DNA from: DATLFA01 sp039934635
GTDB lineage: Bacteria > Actinomycetota > Acidimicrobiia > Acidimicrobiales > WLNW01
Assembly: GCA_039934635.1 (NCBI GenBank)
Contig: JBDTLT010000123.1
Coordinates: 1-15,337 of the forward strand
DNA length: 15,337 nucleotides
Direction of reading: 5' to 3'
Below are positions 7,064 through 13,054 of the stretch, in pieces. The position numbers and the translations under genes were made by a program. Under the pieces are notes generated by a model that worked only from the letters and a program-made list of their open reading frames with translations, ran no database searches and had not been told where the DNA came from. Position 1 is the first letter of the stretch, and the number at the start of each line of letters is the position of its first letter.

Positions 7064-8134
7064 TCACTCGAAGAGCGACACCGGCCGCTCTTCGGTAGGG
7101 GGCGGCGCGAGGCCGAGATGCTTCCACGCCGCGGGCATGGCGACGCGGCCGCGCGGCGTGCGAATGAGCAGGCCCTGCTGGATGAGGAACGGCTCGTACA
7201 CGTCCTCGACGGTTTCTTGCGGCTCACTGGTGCTCGTGGCCAACGTCGACAAGCCGACGGGGCCGCCGCCGAAGGACAGGCACAATCGCTCGAGCACCGC
7301 GCGCGTCGGCCGATCGAGACCGAGTTCGTCGACACCGAAGAAGACCAAACCACGGCGGGCAACATCGGCGTCGATGGCACCATCGGCGTGCATCTCGGAG
7401 TAATCGCGGACTTGTCGGAGCAAGCGGTTGGCGATGCGCGGCGTGCCCCGCGAGCGACGAGCGATCTCGTCGGCACCTTCGTCGTCGACGACGACTTCGA
7501 GGATGTCCGCGGCGCGGATCACGATGGTCTCCAAGTCGGCCGGCTCGTAGAAGTCGAGGCGTTCGGTCAGGCCGAACCGATCGCGCAGTGGGCCGGTGAT
7601 GAGCCCTGTGCGCGTCGTGGCGCCGACGAGTGTGAAGCTCTCGAGCTTCATGCGCAGTGTGCGCGCGGCCGGCCCTTTACCCATGACCAGATCGACGTGG
7701 AAATCTTCCATGGCCGGATACAGGACTTCTTCGACGGTGCGCGACAGGCGATGGATCTCGTCGATGAACAACACGTCGCCGTGTTGCAGGTTGGCGAGAA
7801 TCGACGCGAGGTCACCCGGTCGTTCGAGCGCGGGGCCGGAGGTTATGTGCAACTCCGCGCCGATCTCGTGGGCCACGATGTGCGCGAGCGTCGTCTTGCC
7901 CAGCCCCGGCGGGCCGGCGAACAACATGTGGTCGGGTGGCTGGTTGCGTTTACGGGCCGCCCCGAGGATCACCGCGAGGCGAGCCTTGAGGTCGGCCTGC
8001 CCGACGAACTCGGCCAGCGACCGCGGGCGCAGACCGACGCGGTCGTCGGCTTCGTCGATCACCTCGGGGAAGTTGGCGTGGGGATCGAGCAGCTCGTGAC
8101 GACCGGTGTCGGTGGTTTCGGTGGTTTCGCTCAT
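7064..8134 (-). CDS. ruvB: Holliday junction branch migration ATPase RuvB
   Basis: Hexameric AAA+ motor that, with RuvA, drives branch migration of Holliday junctions in recombinational repair. The 356-residue product has a disordered N-terminus of about 25 residues, then LRPRSLAEFVGQ at 35-46, Walker A GPPGLGKT at 74-81, Walker B VLFIDEIHR at 121-129, the DNA-contacting and RuvA-contact hairpin region near 130-165, sensor 1 GATTRTG at 171-177, the arginine-finger segment LRDRFG at 183-188, sensor 2 in RGTPRIANRLLRQVRD, and a C-terminal winged helix ending VSLFE. The ATG at 8134 overlaps the ruvA stop (ATGA) and has no Shine-Dalgarno of its own, which points to translational coupling within ruvCAB. 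Confidence 0.98.
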   Translation of the reverse strand: MSETTETTDTGRHELLDPHANFPEVIDEADDRVGLRPRSLAEFVGQADLKARLAVILGAARKRNQPPDHMLFAGPPGLGKTTLAHIVAHEIGAELHITSGPALERPGDLASILANLQHGDVLFIDEIHRLSRTVEEVLYPAMEDFHVDLVMGKGPAARTLRMKLESFTLVGATTRTGLITGPLRDRFGLTERLDFYEPADLETIVIRAADILEVVVDDEGADEIARRSRGTPRIANRLLRQVRDYSEMHADGAIDADVARRGLVFFGVDELGLDRPTRAVLERLCLSFGGGPVGLSTLATSTSEPQETVEDVYEPFLIQQGLLIRTPRGRVAMPAAWKHLGLAPPPTEERPVSLFE

Positions 8135-8733
8135 ACGCGCACGGCCATGAGTTGCAGCGCCTGGCGCACCAGCTGCGCCGGATCACCTACCGCCGGCAGA
8201 TCGGCGAGCACGCGACGGATCTCGTCTTGGGTGTAGCCGAGGCCCAGCAAGGCGTCGCGCACGTCGGCGTGGACGGCGCGCTCGGCCGATGTCGACGAGT
8301 CGGAAAGATTCGCAAGGTCGACCACCGGCAGGTGCAACTTGGACTTGAGCTCGACGATGAGCCGCGTGGCGGTCTTCTTGCCGACGCCGGCCACCATGCA
8401 CAGTGCATCGACATCGTCGGCCGCGAGTACGCGATGCAACTGCACCGGCGGATGCACCGACATGATCGCCAGCGCCAACGAGGGCCCCACGCCGTGCGCG
8501 GACAGCAATGCTTCGAAGCACACGCGCTCATCTTTGCTGCGAAAGCCGTAGAGCGTCTCCGCGTCTTCGCGCACGTGGTGATGGATGTGCACGAACACTT
8601 CATCGCCGATCGCACCGATGGTCGACGCGAGCTCGGGCGTGGTCGTCACGCGATAGCCGACGCCGCCCGCCTCGACGAGCAACTCGCCGTCGATGCTGCG
8701 ATCGAGCAGCGCGCCCCGCAACGACCCGATCAT
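8131..8733 (-). CDS. ruvA: Holliday junction DNA helicase subunit RuvA
   Basis: Tetrameric protein that holds the Holliday junction in a flat square form and loads RuvB. The 200-residue length is typical. It starts MIGSLRG with an OB-fold domain to about residue 63 ending in ETLYGF, then two helix-hairpin-helix motifs, HGVGPSLAL at 80-88 and VAGVGKKTATRLI at 114-126. After a flexible Ser/Thr linker, the RuvB-binding third domain is at about 153-196 (VRDALLGLGYTQDEI). The open frame extends upstream to 8832, but the ATG at 8733 is preferred because it begins at the family N-terminus, has AGGAG seven bases upstream and overlaps the ruvC stop by four bases (ATGA). Confidence 0.97.
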   Translation of the reverse strand: MIGSLRGALLDRSIDGELLVEAGGVGYRVTTTPELASTIGAIGDEVFVHIHHHVREDAETLYGFRSKDERVCFEALLSAHGVGPSLALAIMSVHPPVQLHRVLAADDVDALCMVAGVGKKTATRLIVELKSKLHLPVVDLANLSDSSTSAERAVHADVRDALLGLGYTQDEIRRVLADLPAVGDPAQLVRQALQLMAVRV

Positions 8734-9278
8734 GGCTTTGCTCCTGTGCTCGTTCTCGCGGTGCTCGCAGTGCTCGTGGTACCCAGTGTCATGCGGAGCC
8801 CGCCGCCGCCGCGCACGCGGGCCAGGTGACACAGCGCCAGCGCGAGCGCGTCGGCGGCATCGACCGGCTTGAGCCGTTGTTCGATGCCGAGCAGTGATCG
8901 CACCATTCGCTCAACCTGTTCCTTGGGGGCGGCGCCCCAACCGGTGACCGTCTCTTTGACTTCGTTGGGCGAGTATTCCGCAACCTCGCACCCCGCGTTG
9001 GCCGCCTCGGCCAGCACGACCCCGCTGGCCTGGCCGACCGACATGGCGGTCCGCACGTTGGTTTGAAAGAGCACCCGCTCGATGGCGACCACCGAAGGGT
9101 GGTGTTCGACGATCAGGCTGCGGATCTCGCGCTGAAGATGGCCGAGGCGCTCGGCCACCGGCCGGTGCCGATCGGTCACGATCACGCCGGCGGCGATGGC
9201 GACGGGCCGGCGTCCTCGCCGCTCGATGACGCCGTAGCCGCAGCGCGACAGTCCAGGATCGATGCCGAGCACGAACAC
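8730..9278 (-). CDS. ruvC: Holliday junction resolvase RuvC
   Basis: Dimeric endonuclease that cuts Holliday junctions held by RuvAB. With the GTG at 9278 the product has 182 residues and its four metal-binding acids are Asp7 (GIDPG), Glu67 (VAIERV), Asp140 and Asp143 (DAADALALA), almost the same numbering as E. coli RuvC (7, 66, 138, 141). Other family blocks are FQTNVRTAMSVGQASGVV at 71-88 and YSPNEVKETVTGWGAAPKEQV near 102-122. The C-terminal tail (165-182) is Thr/Ser/Ala rich and not conserved. A TTG at 9299 would add seven residues, but the GTG is preferred on alignment of Asp7. It is the first gene of the minus-strand run and overlaps ruvA by four bases. Confidence 0.96.
   Translation of the reverse strand: MFVLGIDPGLSRCGYGVIERRGRRPVAIAAGVIVTDRHRPVAERLGHLQREIRSLIVEHHPSVVAIERVLFQTNVRTAMSVGQASGVVLAEAANAGCEVAEYSPNEVKETVTGWGAAPKEQVERMVRSLLGIEQRLKPVDAADALALALCHLARVRGGGGLRMTLGTTSTASTARTSTGAKP
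8741..8745 (-). promoter_or_regulatory. Ribosome binding site of ruvA
   Basis: AGGAG on the minus strand, seven bases before the ATG at 8733 and inside the end of ruvC. It rules out the longer upstream frame as the real start. Confidence 0.65.
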
Positions 9279-9362
9279 TCGTACGAGTGTAGTGAGCAAT
9301 GCCCCCGCCGCGGTGGACCCCGATCGCTCAGGTATCGGTACTTCGCCGCCGATGAGGCAACG
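9279..9362. promoter_or_regulatory. Divergent intergenic region between ruvC and the ABC exporter
   Basis: The only place in the window where transcription diverges, so it should hold promoters for both blocks. On the minus strand, TACACT at 9291-9286 is a good -10 candidate; a start about seven bases further on would fall at or next to the ruvC GTG at 9278. No convincing -35 is seen. On the plus strand, GAGG at 9354-9357 lies five bases before the ATG at 9363 and serves as ribosome site; no clear plus-strand promoter is visible. No SOS (LexA) box of the actinobacterial type was recognised by eye. Confidence 0.5.
9286..9291 (-). promoter_or_regulatory. Candidate -10 element of the ruvC operon
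   Basis: TACACT on the minus strand, seven bases from the GTG start of ruvC. The spacing would give a leaderless or nearly leaderless mRNA, which fits the absence of a Shine-Dalgarno there. The -35 region is not recognisable. Confidence 0.4.
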
Positions 9363-10364
9363 ATGACTCGACTCTCGTCACTCGCCTCCGCGCCGCTCAC
9401 CGCGCCGGAATCCGCCGCCTCCCCCTCTGCGACCGCGACGACCGATGTCGTCGCCCTGCGCCACGTGTGGAAACGCTTCGCCGGCGTGCCCGCCCTGCGC
9501 GATCTCACCATCATCGTGCCGCAGGGCAACATCACGGTGCTGCTCGGCCCCAACGGCGCGGGGAAGACCACCGCCATCCGAATGATCACCGGCGCCATGA
9601 CCGCGGACGAGGGCACCGTAACGGTGTTCGGGGCGGACCCTGATGCCGACGGCGAATCGGTGCGGCGCCGCTGCGGCGTGGTCGCGGCGAAGCCCGCGTT
9701 GTACGACCGGTTGTCGGGCTACGACAACCTCGTGTACTCCGCCGAGCTCTACGGGCTCGGCCGCAAGTGCGACGCTCGCATCCGCGAAGCCGCGGCGCGC
9801 TTCGGCATCGAGCAAGCACTCGACAAACAGGTCGGTGGCTACTCGACCGGCATGAAGACACGGCTGGCCTTGTCACGCGCGGTGCTGCACGAGCCGGAGC
9901 TGTTGCTCTTCGACGAACCGACGTCGGGCCTCGATCCCGAGTCGGCACACGCGGTGCTGCAACTGATCCGTGACATGACCCGCGACGGTTCGACGGTCGT
10001 GATGTGCACGCACCATCTCGTCGAAGCCGAAGGGCTCGCCGACCAAGTGGTGATGCTCGAAGACGGCACCGATCTCATCTCGGGCAAGCCGGCAGATCTG
10101 GCGCGCCGCTATTGGCCCACCGACGAAGTGTTGATCGATGCGGAAGACCGCAGCGGACTCGATCTCATCGCCGGCGCCGAAGGTGTCACCAACTACGGCC
10201 GTGCCGATGGCCCGGCGCGGGTGCAACTCGACGCGCTGACCCGCATCCCCGAACTCGTTCGATTACTCAGCGAGGCGGGTGTACGCATCACCCGCGTCGT
10301 GCCGCACGAACCAACGCTCGAAGACCTGTATTTCGCCGTACGCAGAGAGGCCGCCCGCCCATGA
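9363..10364 (+). CDS. ABC-2 type exporter, ATP-binding subunit
   Basis: Cytoplasmic ATPase of a drug- or polymer-export type ABC transporter; the substrate cannot be told. The 333-residue product has a disordered N-terminus of about 28 residues, the ATPase domain at about 29-245, and a C-terminal extension (about 250-333) typical of ABC-2 ATPases. Walker A is GPNGAGKTT at 62-70, the signature is YSTGMKTRLALSRA at 160-173, Walker B with D-loop is LLLFDEPTSGLDP at 180-192, and the H-loop is CTHH at 215-218. The Q-loop segment reads VVAAKPALYDRLSG (106-119), so the usual Gln is Ala. The ATG at 9363 is supported by GAGG five bases upstream; the frame is open further upstream, but that overlaps ruvC on the other strand. 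The stop overlaps the next gene by four bases. Confidence 0.92.
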   Translation: MTRLSSLASAPLTAPESAASPSATATTDVVALRHVWKRFAGVPALRDLTIIVPQGNITVLLGPNGAGKTTAIRMITGAMTADEGTVTVFGADPDADGESVRRRCGVVAAKPALYDRLSGYDNLVYSAELYGLGRKCDARIREAAARFGIEQALDKQVGGYSTGMKTRLALSRAVLHEPELLLFDEPTSGLDPESAHAVLQLIRDMTRDGSTVVMCTHHLVEAEGLADQVVMLEDGTDLISGKPADLARRYWPTDEVLIDAEDRSGLDLIAGAEGVTNYGRADGPARVQLDALTRIPELVRLLSEAGVRITRVVPHEPTLEDLYFAVRREAARP

Positions 10365-11230
10365 CCGCAACCACTGTGCAGACGACGCCTCGCCGGCGTC
10401 GCGGCCTCGACTGGTCGAGCGTGCGCTGCGTCGCCCGCACCGACCTCAAGCAGTTGATCCAAGCGAAGGACTTCTGGATCCCGATGGGCATCCTGGGCGC
10501 GTTCTTCTTCCTCATCGTGCCCGCGACGCTGTTGTTGACGATCACTCACTTCGGCAATATCGACGCAGTACACAAGATCTCGCAGGCGCTCGACGTACTC
10601 CCACAAAAAGCGCAGGATCAGATCAAGGGCAGCTCCGATGCGGGACGCGCGTCGTACGCGCTCGCGGTGTATCTCTTCGCACCGATGGCAGTTGTCGTGC
10701 CGCTCACGATTTCGACCGCGGTCGGCGCCGCGACCATCGTCGGCGAACGCGAGCGCGGCACAGGCGAGTTCCTCGCCCACTCCCCTGCGGGTGTTCGAGA
10801 GATCTACCTCGGCAAGCTGATCGCGTCGTTGATCCCCGGCTACTTCACGACGCTCGTTGGGTTCGGTGCCTACTCGTTGCTGGTGAACCTCGTAGTCGGG
10901 CCGGAGGTCGGTGGATGGTTCTTCCCCACATCGCAGTGGTGGCTCTTGATGTTGTGGGTCGTGCCGCCGTTCTTGGCGCTCGCGCTCTCGCTCGTGTTGC
11001 GTCTCTCGGCTCGAGTCCGCAGCACGGCGGCCGCGCACCAAGCGTCGGGCCTCATCACCTTGCCGCTCATCATGATCGCCTACAGCCAGTCGACCGGCGC
11101 GTTGTTCGGCGCCGCCAGCGCGTCGTTGTACATCGGAGCGGTTGCGTGGCTCATCGCCATCTTCAGCCTGAGCCGAGGCATGGCCAAAGTTCGCCGGGCG
11201 CGCCTACTCGGCGTCGCCGACGAGAACTGA
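10361..11230 (+). CDS. ABC-2 type exporter, membrane permease subunit
   Basis: Membrane partner of the preceding ATPase. The 289-residue product has about six membrane segments: roughly 38-61, 99-128, 152-179, 193-214, 228-241 and 253-272. The cytoplasmic stretch GERERGTGEFLAHSPAGVRE at 128-147, followed by IYLGKLIASLIPGY, is the typical coupling region of ABC-2 permeases (usual form GERERGTLE-LL-TP-S--E-L-GK). The extracytoplasmic loop after the first segment (about 62-98) is the only sizeable one. The ATG at 10361 overlaps the ATPase stop (ATGA), so the two subunits are translationally coupled. Half-size subunits imply a homodimeric or paired complex. Substrate unknown. Confidence 0.9.
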   Translation: MTATTVQTTPRRRRGLDWSSVRCVARTDLKQLIQAKDFWIPMGILGAFFFLIVPATLLLTITHFGNIDAVHKISQALDVLPQKAQDQIKGSSDAGRASYALAVYLFAPMAVVVPLTISTAVGAATIVGERERGTGEFLAHSPAGVREIYLGKLIASLIPGYFTTLVGFGAYSLLVNLVVGPEVGGWFFPTSQWWLLMLWVVPPFLALALSLVLRLSARVRSTAAAHQASGLITLPLIMIAYSQSTGALFGAASASLYIGAVAWLIAIFSLSRGMAKVRRARLLGVADEN

Positions 11231-11317
11231 CGAGACTTCGACCCTCTGAAATCCTGATGGCTGGCGAAAAAGGGCGGTTCCGCTCCATACCAGCCCAACG
11301 CGGCCGACGACAGCACC
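11231..11317 (+). promoter_or_regulatory. Gap before the chemotaxis genes, with an inverted repeat
   Basis: The 87 bases separate the ABC exporter from the chemoreceptor and are less GC-rich in their first half. GGCTGG at 11259-11264 and CCAGCC at 11290-11295 form a six-base inverted repeat with a small inner GCG/CGC stem, which may be a weak terminator or a leader hairpin. No T-run follows, no convincing promoter for the main or a flagellar sigma factor was seen, and no Shine-Dalgarno precedes the ATG at 11318. Confidence 0.3.
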
Positions 11318-13054
11318 ATGATGACTACGATCAGGGACATTCGCGTCGGCGTCAGGCTGGCCGTCGCGTTCGGCCTGATCGCAGTGTTGCTCGCCGTGGT
11401 GGTCGGGGTCGGCGTCTCGGGGGCTTCCCGCCAGCAACGCGCCGAGGATCGTGTCATCCGGGCCACGCGCATCAGCAACGACTTCGGCGAGTTGAAGTTT
11501 CATGCCGCCGCCGTCAATGGTTCGCAGAACGCCTACGCGTTGGCGATATTCCGTGGCGAGGCCGGCGCGTCCAACGACGAGGTGGGCGCGCGCAAGAAGT
11601 TCCTGCTCGACGTGCAGGCCTACCGCCAAGCGGACACCACGTTCGAGACGTACAACCTGACTGGTGAGCAAGCCGCGCTGGAAAACGCGTTCGACGCCGA
11701 TTTCGAGCTGTTCATGAAGAACGACTCCCAAATCATCAGCCTCTTCCGCACGGGTTCCGACGGCGATGCGCATGTAGCCACTGAGATGGTCGTCAACGAC
11801 GAAGTAGCGGTGTTCGAAGACATGGCGGCGAAGGCCGACAAGTTGGTCGAACTCGTTTCGGCCGAAGCACTCCGCGCCCACGAGTCTGCGGCGGATGCCG
11901 CCGCTACCGCTCGGTCTCTGATGTTTGGTTTCGGTTTCGTCGCTCTCGCGTTGGCCGGCGCTCTCGCGGTGTTCATCACGCGATCATTGACGCGTCCGTT
12001 GCACGAGAGTGTTGTGGTGCTCGAAGCGATGGCCGCCGGCGATCTCCGGCCGCGCGTCGCTTCGCCCTCCAAGGACGAGGTCGGCCAGATGGGCGCGGCC
12101 ATGAACCACACGCTCGACCGCATCGGCCAGACCCTGGACGGCATCGCCGACGGATCCACGTCGCTGTCGTCATCGTCGGAGGAACTTTCGGCCGTGAGCC
12201 AACAGCTCAGCGCGGCCGCCGAGCAAACCGCCGCGCAGGCCGCGTCGGTATCCGCCGCGGCCGAGCAGGTGTCGCACAACGTGCAGTCCGTCGCCGCTGG
12301 TGCCGAAGAACTCGGGGCCAGCATCAAGGAAATCGCCAAGAACACCAGCGACGCCGCCCGCGTTGCCACTGAAGCCGTAGCGGTGGCCGAGACGACCAAC
12401 GACACCGTCACCAAACTCGGCATCAGTTCCGCCGAAATCGGTGAGGTCGTGCGTGTCATCACGTCGATCGCCGAGCAGACCAATCTCCTCGCGCTCAACG
12501 CCACGATCGAAGCAGCCCGGGCGGGCGAAGCGGGCAAGGGCTTCGGAGTCGTCGCGAGCGAAGTCAAAGAGCTCGCCCGAAAGACCGCGCGGTCGAGTGA
12601 AGAGATCAGCAAGAAGGTCGGCAGCATCCAAGCCGACACCCGGCACGCGGTAGAGGCCATCGGGCAGATCACCACCATCATCCGCCAGATCAACGACATC
12701 CAAACCGTCATCGCCGCGTCAGTCGAGGAACAGGCGGCGACGACCAACGAAATCGGCCGCAGCGTTGCCGAGGCCGCCGCGGGTTCGACGGACATCGCGC
12801 GCAACATCACGAGCGTCGCCGAAACCGCGCAGAGCATGACGCAGGGTGCCGTGGAAACGCATCGCGCCGCCGAAGGTCTCGCTCGCCTGTCGAACGACCT
12901 GCTTGCGCTCGTCGGCCAATTCCAATTGGCGCCCAACGAACCCGCACCCCCGCCGCAAAATCGCGGCCCCGGGAATCCGCATCAACCTGACCCGTGGGCG
13001 TTGCACCAGCACGCGGTCGTCAAGGAACTCGCCGGCTCGTTGCCGCGACCGTGA
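11318..13054 (+). CDS. Methyl-accepting chemotaxis protein (transmembrane chemoreceptor)
   Basis: Membrane receptor that controls CheA activity through CheW. The 578-residue product has TM1 at about 12-35, an external sensor region at 36-199 that looks all-helical (four-helix-bundle type, inferred from its length and composition), TM2 at about 200-221, a HAMP linker at about 222-275 (ITRSLTRPLHESV, DEVGQMGAAMN) and a long coiled-coil signalling domain to about 530. The hairpin tip that binds CheA and CheW is unmistakable: SIAEQTNLLALNATIEAARAG at 383-403, followed by EAGKGFGVVASEVKELA. The arms are about 120 residues each side of the tip. The C-terminus is Pro-rich and lacks the NWETF-type CheR/CheB tether. 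ATG at 11318 or 11321 are both possible. The stop overlaps cheA by four bases (GTGA). Confidence 0.95.
   Translation: MMTTIRDIRVGVRLAVAFGLIAVLLAVVVGVGVSGASRQQRAEDRVIRATRISNDFGELKFHAAAVNGSQNAYALAIFRGEAGASNDEVGARKKFLLDVQAYRQADTTFETYNLTGEQAALENAFDADFELFMKNDSQIISLFRTGSDGDAHVATEMVVNDEVAVFEDMAAKADKLVELVSAEALRAHESAADAAATARSLMFGFGFVALALAGALAVFITRSLTRPLHESVVVLEAMAAGDLRPRVASPSKDEVGQMGAAMNHTLDRIGQTLDGIADGSTSLSSSSEELSAVSQQLSAAAEQTAAQAASVSAAAEQVSHNVQSVAAGAEELGASIKEIAKNTSDAARVATEAVAVAETTNDTVTKLGISSAEIGEVVRVITSIAEQTNLLALNATIEAARAGEAGKGFGVVASEVKELARKTARSSEEISKKVGSIQADTRHAVEAIGQITTIIRQINDIQTVIAASVEEQAATTNEIGRSVAEAAAGSTDIARNITSVAETAQSMTQGAVETHRAAEGLARLSNDLLALVGQFQLAPNEPAPPPQNRGPGNPHQPDPWALHQHAVVKELAGSLPRP

Noticed and set aside
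6197..8236. A 679-codon open frame on the plus strand opposite queA, ruvB and ruvA
   Set aside because: It is antisense to three clearly conserved genes, its translation is rich in Arg, Asp, Gly and His with no recognisable domain, and such long antisense frames are expected from GC-rich codon bias.
9063..9362. N-terminal extension of the ABC ATPase back to 9063
   Set aside because: It would overlap conserved ruvC on the other strand and is not ABC-like; the ATG at 9363 has a ribosome site.
11241..11275. A flagellar sigma-factor type promoter before the chemoreceptor (GGCGAAAA as a -10 like GCCGATAA)
   Set aside because: No matching -35 of the TAAA type lies at the right distance, and the -10 match is poor.
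11620..12936. A 438-codon open frame on the minus strand opposite the chemoreceptor
   Set aside because: Its Ala/Ser/Thr/Met-rich translation mirrors the helical repeat pattern of the receptor, and no family, ribosome site or operon context supports it.
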